Shown in pieces: positions 8,924-17,570 of a stretch of DNA of 64,000 nucleotides. Source of the DNA: Ruegeria lacuscaerulensis (GTDB lineage: Bacteria > Pseudomonadota > Alphaproteobacteria > Rhodobacterales > Rhodobacteraceae); contig NZ_WQDY01000002.1 in NCBI RefSeq assembly GCF_013033355.1, forward strand, positions 186,001 through 250,000. Reading direction: 5' to 3'. Both the position numbers and the translations under genes were made by a program. Numbering within the stretch: the stretch's first letter is position 1; each line of letters opens with the position of its first letter. The notes below the pieces were generated by a model. The model did not search any database and was not told where the DNA came from. It saw nothing but the letters and a program-made list of their open reading frames with translations.

Positions 8924-10579
8924 ATGGCCGCCTATCAATATGTCTACCACATGCAGGGTGTCTCAAAGACCTATCCCGGTGGCAAGAAGTGCTTTGAAAA
9001 CATCCACCTGAGCTTTCTGCCCGGCGTGAAAATCGGTGTTGTCGGCGTCAACGGCGCGGGTAAATCGACCCTGATGAAGATCATGGCCGGTCTCGACAAA
9101 GATTTCACCGGCGAGGCATGGGCCGCCGAAGGTGCCATGGTCGGCTACCTGCCTCAAGAACCGCAGCTGGATGAATCGCTGACCGTCCGCGAAAACGTTA
9201 TGCTGGGCGTGGCCGAGAAGAAAGCGATCCTCGACCGTTACAACGATCTCGCCATGAATTACTCGGACGAAACAGCCGATGAGATGGCCAAGCTGCAGGA
9301 CGAGATCGACAGCCAGAACCTCTGGGATCTCGACAGCCAGATCGACGTCTCGATGGAGGCGCTGCGCTGTCCGCCGGACGATGCCAACATCGCCAACCTC
9401 TCGGGCGGTGAAAAACGCCGCGTGGCGCTCTGCAAGCTGCTGCTGGAAGCGCCCGACATGCTGCTGCTCGACGAACCGACCAACCACCTGGACGCCGAGA
9501 CCATCGCCTGGCTGCAACAACACCTGATCGACTACAAGGGCACCATCCTGATCGTCACCCACGACCGGTATTTCCTGGATGACATCACCGGCTGGATTCT
9601 GGAACTCGACCGCGGCCGTGGCATTCCTTACGAGGGCAACTACTCGGCGTGGCTGGAACAAAAGGCCAAACGGCTGGAGCAGGAAGCCCGCGAGGACAAA
9701 TCCAAGCAGAAGACTCTGCAGCGCGAGCTGGAATGGATGCGTCAGGGTCAGAAGGCCCGTCAGGCCAAATCCAAGGCCCGGATCAACGCCTATAACGAGC
9801 TGGCCGAGCAGTCCGAGCGCGAAAAGCTGACCCGTGCCCAGATCGTCATCCCCAACGGCCAGCGCCTTGGCGGCAAGGTGATCGAGGTCGAGGGCCTGTC
9901 GAAACATATGGGCGACAAGCAACTGATCGAAGGGCTGGACTTCGCCCTGCCCCCCGGCGGCATTGTGGGCGTCATCGGCCCCAACGGCGCCGGTAAATCG
10001 ACGCTATTCAAGATGCTGACAGGTCAGGAACAGCCCGACAGCGGCACCATCACACTGGGCGACACGGTCGAGCTGTCCTATGTCGACCAGTCCCGTGATG
10101 ACCTTGCCGACAACGACACTGTGTGGGAGGCGATCACCGGCGGCGCCGAGATCATCCAGCTAGGCGACGCGCAAGTCAATTCCCGCGCCTATTGCTCGTC
10201 CTTCAACTTCAAGGGCGGTGACCAGCAGAAAAAGGTCTCGCTACTGTCAGGCGGTGAGCGCAACCGCGTCCACATGGCCCGCCTGTTGAAAGAGGGCGGC
10301 AACGTCCTGCTGCTCGACGAACCGACCAACGACCTCGACGTCGAAACCCTTCGCGCGCTGGAAGACGCGCTGGTCGATTTCGCCGGCTGCGCCGTGGTGA
10401 TTTCGCACGACCGCTTTTTCCTCGACCGTATCTGCACGCATATTCTGGCGTTTGAGGGTGATGCCCATGTGGAGTGGTTCGAGGGCAACTTCGAGGACTA
10501 CGAAGAGGATAAAAAGCGCCGTCTGGGACCGGACGCGCTGGAGCCCAAGCGGTTGAAGCATAAGAAGTTTGCCCGGTGA
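8924..10579 (+). CDS. ettA: Energy-dependent translational throttle protein EttA (ABC-F)
   Basis: A 551-residue ABC-F ATPase that binds the ribosomal E site and gates the first elongation steps according to energy state. It has two ABC domains: Walker A GVNGAGKST near residue 41 and GPNGAGKST near 351, signatures LSGGEKRRVAL near 161 and LSGGERNRVHM near 440, and Walker B LLLDEPTNHLD and LLLDEPTNDLD. A charged linker between the domains is typical. The length matches EttA. The chosen ATG (MAAYQYVYHM) has GAGG upstream. The stop overlaps the next gene by four bases. Confidence 0.95.
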   Translation: MAAYQYVYHMQGVSKTYPGGKKCFENIHLSFLPGVKIGVVGVNGAGKSTLMKIMAGLDKDFTGEAWAAEGAMVGYLPQEPQLDESLTVRENVMLGVAEKKAILDRYNDLAMNYSDETADEMAKLQDEIDSQNLWDLDSQIDVSMEALRCPPDDANIANLSGGEKRRVALCKLLLEAPDMLLLDEPTNHLDAETIAWLQQHLIDYKGTILIVTHDRYFLDDITGWILELDRGRGIPYEGNYSAWLEQKAKRLEQEAREDKSKQKTLQRELEWMRQGQKARQAKSKARINAYNELAEQSEREKLTRAQIVIPNGQRLGGKVIEVEGLSKHMGDKQLIEGLDFALPPGGIVGVIGPNGAGKSTLFKMLTGQEQPDSGTITLGDTVELSYVDQSRDDLADNDTVWEAITGGAEIIQLGDAQVNSRAYCSSFNFKGGDQQKKVSLLSGGERNRVHMARLLKEGGNVLLLDEPTNDLDVETLRALEDALVDFAGCAVVISHDRFFLDRICTHILAFEGDAHVEWFEGNFEDYEEDKKRRLGPDALEPKRLKHKKFAR

Positions 10580-11304
10580 GAACCCGAATTTCCAAATGTG
10601 TGTTCCAATCGCTGTTCTTGGCGATTGGACGCATTGCAAGGTTTGGAAAGACATCAGACCGCGACCATTGCGTCATAGTCGCAAGCAACGGTCGATCCGG
10701 AAGTACCGTGACTTATCTTGCCCTTAGCAAGGCACTAAGAAAAAGAAACCCTTCAGCTGTAGAACGCTCGGCCTTCGTTGCTCGTCTCAAGGACGCCGAA
10801 TTCAAAGCGCCGTTCATCTACAAGACCCATGATTTTCCGCAGGCGTTGTTAGAGTGGCCGGCCGAAACCAGAGTGGTCTTTTGCTTCGGTTCCACCAAAG
10901 ATTCGGCCTTTTCCGTCTATTCGGCAAAAGAGCGGTATGGCGAAGATTGGATCCGACAGCATTTTTATCACCTTCGTGCGACTGGCGAATATTGCGATCT
11001 GTTTCAGCGGGATATTCTGCAACAAGCCAAGCAGATAAAAGAATGGGCCGTATTTGAGGGCGTCCCCGTTTTATGCGTTCACTATGATGCGATATGGGAT
11101 CATCAAAACGACATATCGGAATTTACCGGCCTGAAAATGAAGCTCCCGAAACGTGAACGGCGCGCGCCCAAAGAGATTCCGACTGAACTCAGGTCGGCGG
11201 CAAGCCAAGTCTACGATTCGATTGATGAAATTGTCGAAGAACTGCCAAGGTGTTTCATAGCATCACCCAAATTCGCTGATATTGTCGCCAAGCTTCCGGT
11301 TTAG
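10576..11304 (+). CDS. Sulfotransferase-like protein
   Basis: A 242-residue protein starting with GTG that overlaps the ettA stop codon (GTGA). The motif VIVASNGRSGST (about residues 33-44) resembles the 5'-phosphosulfate-binding loop of PAPS-dependent sulfotransferases, and FCFGSTKDSAFSVYS (about 99-113) could be the 3'-phosphate-binding strand and helix. Codon use looks more AT-rich than in its neighbours, so it may be acquired or fast-evolving. The acceptor is unknown; another P-loop enzyme is the alternative. Confidence 0.55.
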   Translation: MRTRISKCVFQSLFLAIGRIARFGKTSDRDHCVIVASNGRSGSTVTYLALSKALRKRNPSAVERSAFVARLKDAEFKAPFIYKTHDFPQALLEWPAETRVVFCFGSTKDSAFSVYSAKERYGEDWIRQHFYHLRATGEYCDLFQRDILQQAKQIKEWAVFEGVPVLCVHYDAIWDHQNDISEFTGLKMKLPKRERRAPKEIPTELRSAASQVYDSIDEIVEELPRCFIASPKFADIVAKLPV

Positions 11305-11546
11305 GTGCAAAGCGGAAGGCCAGCGCAAACCCGCTAACTCGGGCGATCGATGACGCCTTATGAACCGATTACGGTACACAAAGACGATCACCCTTGCCAC
11401 ATCCCTACACCAATGCCATATCCAAAGGGCTAACGTTTTTCTATTTCGACCTACTGTCTCCTCTTTCGGCGCTCAGTCATTCGATCCAGACTACGACGCC
11501 AGGCTGCCGCATCCCCGTGGGCAGCACCAAACAGGAGAATACGGAT

Positions 11547-11753
11547 ATGCCCGCAGGCACCGTTAAATGGTTCAACACCACCAAAGGCTACGGCTTTATC
11601 GCACCCGAAGATGGCGGCAAAGACATCTTCGTTCACATCTCGGCTGTCGAGCGTTCGGGCCTGACCGGTCTGGCCGACAACCAGAAAGTCACGTACGAGC
11701 TGCGCTCGGGTCGTGACGGCCGCGAAAGCGCCGACGACATTCAACTGGCATAA
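11547..11753 (+). CDS. Cold-shock domain protein
   Basis: A 68-residue single cold-shock domain with RNP1 KGYGFIAPE and RNP2 DIFVHIS, the aromatic nucleic-acid-binding motifs. It acts as an RNA chaperone. AGGAGA lies eight bases before the ATG. The frame extends upstream for 51 codons, but that part does not look coding; the 242-base gap before the start (11305-11546) instead suggests a long 5' leader, as known for csp mRNAs. A strong terminator follows seven bases after the stop. Confidence 0.95.
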   Translation: MPAGTVKWFNTTKGYGFIAPEDGGKDIFVHISAVERSGLTGLADNQKVTYELRSGRDGRESADDIQLA

Positions 11754-11760
11754 GCCATTG

Positions 11761-11790
11761 AAAGGGCAGAGGCTTTCCTCTGCCCTTTTT
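11761..11790 (+). terminator. Rho-independent terminator of the cold-shock gene
   Basis: A perfect 12-bp stem (11761-11772 with 11777-11788) has a four-base CTTT loop, and the downstream arm merges into a run of five T (11786-11790). Confidence 0.92.
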
Positions 11791-11921
11791 CTCAAAGGGC
11801 CCGGAAAGTGTGGCCCGTTGACGACATCACATTTCAGTTACTCTTCACCGCAGATTGACCGGATCGGATATCATTCCGACACTCTGTTCAAGATTTTGTT
11901 TTTCGAGTGAAGAGATACGAC

Positions 11922-12482
11922 ATGTTTACACGCCGAAGCTTCATGACAAGCGCCACCGCCCTAAGCCTTGTGCCGGGCGTTGCATCAGCAAAAACGAAGA
12001 CTGCTGAATACGACCCGACGCCCCAGTACGTTCGGATCAAGAAAGAATTCCTGCCCGGCCAGCTTCTGGTCGTACCGAGGTCTTTCTACCTGTATTTCGT
12101 GACCGAACCGCGCAAGGCGATTCGCTATGGCTGCGGAGTCGGCAAAGCAGGGCTCGAGTTTACGGGAACAGCGACCATCGACGTCAAGAAAGAGTGGCCC
12201 ACATGGCGCCCCACCACCGAGATGATCGAGCGCGAGCCGGTAACCTATGCCCGTTTCAAGGATAACGACTACGTCCAACCCGGCGGAGGGGACAACCCGC
12301 TTGGCGCGCGGGCGTTGTACCTGTTTCAGAACGGGGTCGACACGTATTTTCGCATTCACGGCACCACGCAGCCACAGACGATTGGCACCGCCGCATCAAA
12401 CGGATGCATCCGGATGCTGAATTCACATGTTGTCGATCTTTACGAACGTGTGCCGATCGGAACCGTGGTTACAGTCATTTGA
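11922..12482 (+). CDS. L,D-transpeptidase (YkuD domain), Tat-type signal
   Basis: A 186-residue periplasmic L,D-transpeptidase that makes 3-3 peptidoglycan cross-links or attaches proteins to the wall. The catalytic motif is present: His146 in RIHGT and Cys162 in SNGCIRM. The N-terminus MFTRRSFMTSATALS is a twin-arginine-like signal ending at ASA. An in-frame GTG five codons earlier is possible, but the ATG gives a cleaner signal peptide. There is no LysM or other wall-binding domain. Confidence 0.9.
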   Translation: MFTRRSFMTSATALSLVPGVASAKTKTAEYDPTPQYVRIKKEFLPGQLLVVPRSFYLYFVTEPRKAIRYGCGVGKAGLEFTGTATIDVKKEWPTWRPTTEMIEREPVTYARFKDNDYVQPGGGDNPLGARALYLFQNGVDTYFRIHGTTQPQTIGTAASNGCIRMLNSHVVDLYERVPIGTVVTVI

Positions 12483-12495
12483 TCTATTCTATGGC

Positions 12496-13125
12496 TTAAT
12501 CGGCAAGATTCAGAACGTAAGGCCCAAGGTCCTGAACGATTAACGCAACGCCTTCGGCATTGGGGTGGATGCCGTCAGGTTGCATAAATCGGCGCGCTGC
12601 ATTCGGGTCTGCGTCAGATGTGAGACCCGTGAAAAAGCTAGGGGCATAGGCGGTGTCAAATTGCTGCGCAAGATCAGGGTACATCTGATCGAAGGCCGCC
12701 TTGTATCCAGCCCCGTAGTTGCCCGGGGCCTGCATGCCGACCAGCAAGACCTCAACACCCGCCTCCTGCGCGGTTTTAAGGATGGCTGTAAGATTGGCAC
12801 GCGAAACGGCCGGGTCGATTCCCCTCAATAGGTCATTTCCGCCAAGCGCGACGATCAACCCGTCAACTTCGGGGGTCAGGGTCCACCCCACCCTTGCAGC
12901 ACCGCCAGCGGTTGTGTCGCCTGAAACACCGGCGTTGATCAAGCGGATATCAGCATTCTGACCATCAAGCCAACGGCCAAGTTGCGGCACAAACCCATCA
13001 CGTTCTGGCAGGCCGTATCCTTGCGTCAGGGAATCTCCCAATGCCGCAATCACGACGGTTTCCGCTGTTGCCATGACGCCCCAGCAGGCAAAAAGCATCG
13101 TGATCAAAGCCTTGCGCAACATCAT
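12496..13125 (-). CDS. SGNH-family esterase (TesA/arylesterase type)
   Basis: A 209-residue periplasmic GDSL hydrolase with a Sec signal (cleavage after ATA). The SGNH blocks are seen: Ser32 in ALGDSLTQG, Gly in VSGDTTAGG, Asn in LGGNDLLRG, and Asp/His in QPDGIHPN. It resembles E. coli TesA (thioesterase I / protease I / lysophospholipase L1). It is divergent from ybbA and ybbP homologues, the classic tesA-ybbA-ybbP arrangement. Confidence 0.93.
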   Translation of the reverse strand: MMLRKALITMLFACWGVMATAETVVIAALGDSLTQGYGLPERDGFVPQLGRWLDGQNADIRLINAGVSGDTTAGGAARVGWTLTPEVDGLIVALGGNDLLRGIDPAVSRANLTAILKTAQEAGVEVLLVGMQAPGNYGAGYKAAFDQMYPDLAQQFDTAYAPSFFTGLTSDADPNAARRFMQPDGIHPNAEGVALIVQDLGPYVLNLAD

Positions 13126-13170
13126 AACCGCTCCATATCAATCAACAACGCCCCCGATTTGGATCGCTCT

Positions 13171-13866
13171 ATGACTCTACCAGTTCTGTCCCTTGAACAT
13201 GCCGCTTTATCGCTGGATGGCAATGCCGGTCGGGTGGATATCCTGCATGACATCACTCTTTCGGTTGCTCAGAATGAAACTCTGGGGCTGGTTGGGCCGT
13301 CCGGGTCTGGCAAGTCTTCGCTGCTGATGCTGATGGGCGGGTTGGAACGGGCAACCAGCGGCAAGATCAACGCACTCGGCCAGGATTTGGGTCGTATGGA
13401 CGAAGATGCTCTGGCTCGGTTCCGTCGTAACACGATGGGCGTGGTGTTCCAGAACTTTCACCTGATCCCAACTATGACAGCATTGGAAAATGTAGCAACG
13501 CCGCTGGAGCTTGCCGGCCAGAAAGATGCATTCTCCCGTGCGCAAGCGGAATTGGATGCGGTCGGCCTTTCCCACCGGCACGAACATTACCCTGCACAGC
13601 TGTCGGGTGGCGAACAACAGCGCGTCGCACTTGCGCGCGCGGCTGCTCCTCGACCGAAAATATTGCTGGCGGATGAGCCAACTGGAAACCTTGATGAAAC
13701 CAACGGCGCTGCAATCGTCGATCTTCTGTTTGACCTGAGGGACCGCCACGGCGCGACATTGGTCCTTGTAACCCACAGCCATAGCCTGGCCCGTAAGTGC
13801 GACCGTGTGATCCGCTTGCGCGATGGCAGGATTACCGAAGATACACGGCAAGAGGCCGCCGAATGA
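13171..13866 (+). CDS. ybbA: ABC transporter ATP-binding protein, YbbA type
   Basis: A 231-residue LolD/MacB-type ATPase with Walker A GPSGSGKSS, signature LSGGEQQRVALAR and Walker B ILLADEPTGNLDE. It would energise the FtsX-like permease encoded next, whose start overlaps its stop codon. ATG at 13171 was chosen; the 63 upstream codons of open frame run back over the esterase gene and are not protein-like. The substrate is unknown; the family acts on lipoproteins or other envelope molecules. Confidence 0.92.
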   Translation: MTLPVLSLEHAALSLDGNAGRVDILHDITLSVAQNETLGLVGPSGSGKSSLLMLMGGLERATSGKINALGQDLGRMDEDALARFRRNTMGVVFQNFHLIPTMTALENVATPLELAGQKDAFSRAQAELDAVGLSHRHEHYPAQLSGGEQQRVALARAAAPRPKILLADEPTGNLDETNGAAIVDLLFDLRDRHGATLVLVTHSHSLARKCDRVIRLRDGRITEDTRQEAAE

Positions 13867-16391
13867 GCCTGCGCCTTGCGGGGCGGCTAGCGCGGCGCGA
13901 GTTGCGCGGCGGCTTGCGTGGTTTCCGCGTTTTCCTTGCCTGTCTGGCGCTTGGGGTGGCTGCCATCGCAGCTGTTGGCTCGGTCAGATACGCAATTCAG
14001 AACGGCCTGTCACAGGAAGGGGCCGCGTTGTTGGGCGGAGACGCACAGTTAGAGTTCACCTATCGCTTCGCGTCCGACGATGAGCGTGCTTGGATGGCAC
14101 AGGCGGCCGAGGCAACCTCCGAAGTCGTCGATTTCCGGTCGATGGCCGTAACCGGGCAGGCAGAGACCGCGCAGCGCGCGCTGACGCAAGTAAAATCCGT
14201 GGACGATGCCTATCCTTTGGTGGGCGAAACCGTATTAGAGCCCACCATGACTCTGTCCCAAGCTCTTGAGGGCGATCAGGGTTTGCCCGGTGCGGTCATG
14301 GACCCGTCTTTAATGGACCGATTGAACCTGTCGGTGGGCCAAACTTTTGCTCTTGGCTCGCAAGACTTTGTGCTGACAGCTGCGCTTATCCACGAACCCG
14401 ACGGAGCGGCAGACGGGTTCGGGCTGGGCCCACGCACACTGGTTCGCACCGAGGATTTGGGCAGTTCGGGGTTGTTGGCACCCGGAACACTGTTTTCAAC
14501 CAAGTACCGGTTGGACTTGCCACGCGACACTGACCTTGCCCAGCTGGCCACGACCGCAGAAAAGACGTTCGACGGCACCGGAATGCGATGGACCGACGCC
14601 CGAAACGGGGCACCCGGCATCGCCGAGTTCGTAGATCGGCTCAGCGCGTTTCTGGTGCTGGTTGGCCTGTCCGGACTGGCGGTCGGAGGCATCGGCGTAT
14701 CAGCCGCCGTACGGGCCTATTTGTCACAAAAAACGGAAACGATTGCGACGCTGCGCACACTGGGTGCGGATCGAGCAACAATTTTCCAAACCTATATGAT
14801 CCAGATCGGGATCCTGTCTGGTATCGGGATCCTGCTGGGCCTTGTGCTGGGTGGTCTGACACCCGTGCTTCTTGCCCCATTGATCGAGGCGCGCCTGCCC
14901 GTACCCGCAGTGTTTTCTTTCTACCCCAAACCGCTGGCCGAGGCGGCACTTTATGGAGTGCTAACTGCGTTTTTGTTTACCCTTTGGCCATTGGCCCGCA
15001 CTGAACAGGTCCGCGCGGCAACACTCTTCCGCGATGCCCTTTCATCGGCACGCGTTTTTCCGCGCCCTGTATTCCTAGTGGCGACGGTCATCGGGCTGGG
15101 ATTGCTTGTTGCCTCTGCAGCTTGGTTCAGCGGATCGACCCGCCTGACGCTCTGGACTGCCGGAGGGTTGGTCGGCGCGCTGGCGCTGTTGGCCCTATCG
15201 GCATTTGCCATCCGCAAGCTGGCTCGTGTCAGCGCCCCCTGGGCACGCGGTAAACCCGCAATGCGATGGGCGCTGTCTGCCATTTCCGATCCAAGGGAAG
15301 GGGCAGCGTCGGTTGTTCTTTCGCTTGGTTTGGGGTTGTCTGTTTTGGCGGCAGTTGGCCAGATCGACGGCACACTTCGCAATGCGATCTCGGGAAATCT
15401 GCCGGATGTGGCACCGTCGTATTTTTTCGTAGACATCCAAAAAGACCAAATGCCCGGCTTTCTCGAACGTCTGGAAACCGACCCGGCGGTCAACCGCATC
15501 GAGAGTGCTCCGATGCTGCGCGGCATCATCACTCAGATCAACGGCAGCCCTGCGCGTGATGTGGCGGGTGATCACTGGGTTCTGGACGGCGACCGAGGCG
15601 TTACGTATTCAGCAACGCCACCAAGCAACGCGCGTGTCACCAAAGGGGACTGGTGGGACGAGGACTATGCAGGCCCCCCTCAGGTCAGTTTCGCCGCAGA
15701 AGAAGCCGAAGAGATGGGGCTTAACCTTGGCGACATGCTGACAGTCAACATCCTCGGGCGCGACATCACGGCAGAGCTGACATCCCTGCGCGAAGTCGAC
15801 TTTTCCAATGCTGGCATGGGATTCATCATGTCGATAAACCCGTCCGCCTTGGCCGGAGCACCGCACAGTTTCATCGCGACAGTCTACGCCGAAGAACAGG
15901 CCGAAGGTCCGATACTGCGTGACCTTGCCGGGCAGTTTCCCAATATCACTGCCATTCGGGTGCGCGACGCAATTGACCGGGTGTCAGACCTACTGGCCGG
16001 TCTGGCCGCTGCGACCTCTTACGGTGCAGGCGTATCGCTGTTGACCGGGTTTCTGGTTTTGATCGGCGCCGCTGCGGCGGGCGAACCGGCCCGACGATAT
16101 GAAGCCGCGATCCTGAAAACGCTGGGCGCTGACAGGCGTCGCATCCTGCTCAGCTTCACCATGCGCGCAGCTCTCTTGGGGGCAGCTGCCGGAAGCGTTG
16201 CGCTGTTGACGGGTATTCTGGGCGGATGGGCCGTCGCCACCTATATTTTTGACACTCGTTTTGCGGTCATCTGGCCCTCGGCCATTGGCATTGTTCTGGC
16301 CGGGGTTCTGGTCACGCTGGGCGCAGGTCTGATCTTCGCTTTGCGCCCTCTCGCGGTGAGACCGGCCCGCATTCTGCGCGCCAGTGACTGA
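13863..16391 (+). CDS. ybbP: FtsX-family ABC transporter permease, YbbP type
   Basis: An 842-residue inner-membrane protein with two FtsX/MacB-type halves. One N-terminal membrane segment is followed by a periplasmic domain, a transmembrane block around residues 260-400, a second block around 410-490, another periplasmic domain, and a last block around 720-835. The motif YLSQKTETIATLRTLGADR and the repeat YEAAILKTLGADRRR mark the paired cytoplasmic coupling loops. The start overlaps the ybbA stop (ATGA), so the two are translationally coupled. Confidence 0.92.
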   Translation: MSLRLAGRLARRELRGGLRGFRVFLACLALGVAAIAAVGSVRYAIQNGLSQEGAALLGGDAQLEFTYRFASDDERAWMAQAAEATSEVVDFRSMAVTGQAETAQRALTQVKSVDDAYPLVGETVLEPTMTLSQALEGDQGLPGAVMDPSLMDRLNLSVGQTFALGSQDFVLTAALIHEPDGAADGFGLGPRTLVRTEDLGSSGLLAPGTLFSTKYRLDLPRDTDLAQLATTAEKTFDGTGMRWTDARNGAPGIAEFVDRLSAFLVLVGLSGLAVGGIGVSAAVRAYLSQKTETIATLRTLGADRATIFQTYMIQIGILSGIGILLGLVLGGLTPVLLAPLIEARLPVPAVFSFYPKPLAEAALYGVLTAFLFTLWPLARTEQVRAATLFRDALSSARVFPRPVFLVATVIGLGLLVASAAWFSGSTRLTLWTAGGLVGALALLALSAFAIRKLARVSAPWARGKPAMRWALSAISDPREGAASVVLSLGLGLSVLAAVGQIDGTLRNAISGNLPDVAPSYFFVDIQKDQMPGFLERLETDPAVNRIESAPMLRGIITQINGSPARDVAGDHWVLDGDRGVTYSATPPSNARVTKGDWWDEDYAGPPQVSFAAEEAEEMGLNLGDMLTVNILGRDITAELTSLREVDFSNAGMGFIMSINPSALAGAPHSFIATVYAEEQAEGPILRDLAGQFPNITAIRVRDAIDRVSDLLAGLAAATSYGAGVSLLTGFLVLIGAAAAGEPARRYEAAILKTLGADRRRILLSFTMRAALLGAAAGSVALLTGILGGWAVATYIFDTRFAVIWPSAIGIVLAGVLVTLGAGLIFALRPLAVRPARILRASD

Positions 16392-16393
16392 TC

Positions 16394-16840
16394 CTATCGC
16401 ACGCAGGCCACGGGTTGCAGTATCTGCAACAGTTGGTCGTTATCGCATACCAGCGCGTCCAGCGTGATGTCGTCTAACGACGCATAAAACACTTCGGCAG
16501 CATCTTGCAGCGCCAACCGCAAACGGCACGCATCGGTCAATGGGCAAGTGTTGTCTGCATCGGCAAAACACTCGGCCAGCGGCAGGTTCCCTTCGACATG
16601 GCGAAAGACCGACCCGATACGAATCTGGTCAGCGGGTCTGGCAAGCGTCATGCCTCCGTTTCGACCCCGTTGCGTGCTAAGATAGTTAAGCTGGCTCAGT
16701 TGATTGATCACCTGCGCCAAGTGGTTTTCCGAGATGTTGCACACTTCGGCAATCTCGGATTTGGTCACAAGCCTGTCCTGATGCGCGGCACAATACATCA
16801 GCAGGCGCACCGCAATATTCGTCCGTTTGGTAATGCGCAT
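16394..16840 (-). CDS. nsrR: Rrf2-family regulator, NsrR-like
   Basis: A 148-residue iron-sulfur regulator of the Rrf2 family. The N-terminal winged helix includes MRITKRTNIAVRLLMYC. Three cysteines, Cys91, Cys99 and Cys105, lie in AECFADADNTCPLTDACRL, close to the Cys91/96/102 cluster ligands of E. coli NsrR. The following ALQDAAEVFYASLDDITL also fits NsrR, so a nitric oxide sensor is the best guess. The ATG is preceded by GGAGG. A 23-bp dyad like the NsrR operator lies just upstream, suggesting autoregulation. Confidence 0.85.
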   Translation of the reverse strand: MRITKRTNIAVRLLMYCAAHQDRLVTKSEIAEVCNISENHLAQVINQLSQLNYLSTQRGRNGGMTLARPADQIRIGSVFRHVEGNLPLAECFADADNTCPLTDACRLRLALQDAAEVFYASLDDITLDALVCDNDQLLQILQPVACVR

Positions 16841-16858
16841 GGTCGCCTCCCAAATTTC

Positions 16859-16881
16859 AAGATGCGACCTTATTGCATGTC
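16859..16881. promoter_or_regulatory. NsrR-type operator between the regulator and the cyclotransferase
   Basis: AAGATGC (16859-16865), nine bases, GCATGTC (16875-16881). The spacing and left arm match the NsrR box (AAGATGC-N9-GCATCTT in E. coli); the right arm matches at GCAT plus one further base. It lies 18 bases upstream of the nsrR-like start. Confidence 0.55.
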
Positions 16882-16934
16882 CGGCAAAAAAGCGGTTTGA
16901 CATACATCAATCGGCGCAAAGGACACAGTGGCAC

Positions 16935-17504
16935 ATGGCAGACCCTTACTTCTTTGGCTACGGAAGCCTGGTCAACCTTGCGACCCACGATTTTCCGGAT
17001 GCCCGCCCTGCCCGCCTGAAGGGCTGGCGCCGCGCTTGGAGGCATACGGACCTTCGCCCGGTGGCATTTCTAACGGCCATCCCTGATCCGAACAGCGAAA
17101 TCGAAGGCATGATCGCACATGTGCCTCGAAACGATTGGGCCGCTCTGGATGAACGCGAATGGGCCTATGATCGAGTACCCGCAACCCAAGCCGTGACACA
17201 TCCCCTGACTCATGATGTGGAAATCGCCGTCTATGCAGTGCCTCATGGCCGTCACGCCGAACCGACCAATCGCCATCCCTTGCTGCTCAGCTATATCGAC
17301 GTGGTTGTACAAGGCTATCTGCGGGCCTTTGGCGAAGCAGGGGCGGACCGCTTTTTTGCCACCACTGATGGATGGGATGCTCCGATCCTAAACGACCGCG
17401 CCGAACCTCGCTATCCGCGCCACCAGCAGTTGAAACCGAACGAGACCGAATTTGTGGATACCCGCCTGCAGCATCTTTCTGCAAAACTGGTCCACTCTTT
17501 GTAA
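16935..17504 (+). CDS. Gamma-glutamylcyclotransferase-like protein
   Basis: A 189-residue protein with the GGCT/AIG2-like fold. The signature YFFGYGSLVN sits at residues 5-14, where the family binds the gamma-glutamyl group; a general acid Glu is probably within the DEREWAYDRV region. Relatives release 5-oxoproline from gamma-glutamyl peptides or glutathione. It is divergent from the NsrR-like gene across 94 bases containing the NsrR-like box, so nitrosative stress could control it. The chosen ATG gives the usual family N-terminus. Confidence 0.82.
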   Translation: MADPYFFGYGSLVNLATHDFPDARPARLKGWRRAWRHTDLRPVAFLTAIPDPNSEIEGMIAHVPRNDWAALDEREWAYDRVPATQAVTHPLTHDVEIAVYAVPHGRHAEPTNRHPLLLSYIDVVVQGYLRAFGEAGADRFFATTDGWDAPILNDRAEPRYPRHQQLKPNETEFVDTRLQHLSAKLVHSL

Positions 17505-17530
17505 AAAAGGCCGGGGACGCTTGCCCCGCC
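17503..17530 (-). terminator. Terminator downstream of gltX
   Basis: On the minus strand a GC-rich hairpin (17530-17509, GGC and GGGG paired with CCCC and GCC around a one-base bulge) is followed by six T (17508-17503). It lies about 40 bases after the gltX stop and touches the stop codon of the convergent gene. Confidence 0.7.
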
Positions 17531-17570
17531 ATTCTTTGGTAGAAAATACGTGCGCCGCAGAGCGCGTTTA

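Noticed and set aside
8963..9922. Long minus-strand frame opposite ettA
   Set aside because: ettA has every ABC-F motif; the opposite frame has none and arises from biased codons.
11360..11566. Short frame in the cold-shock gene leader
   Set aside because: It runs into the cold-shock gene in another frame and has no ribosome site; the region is better read as a long 5' leader.
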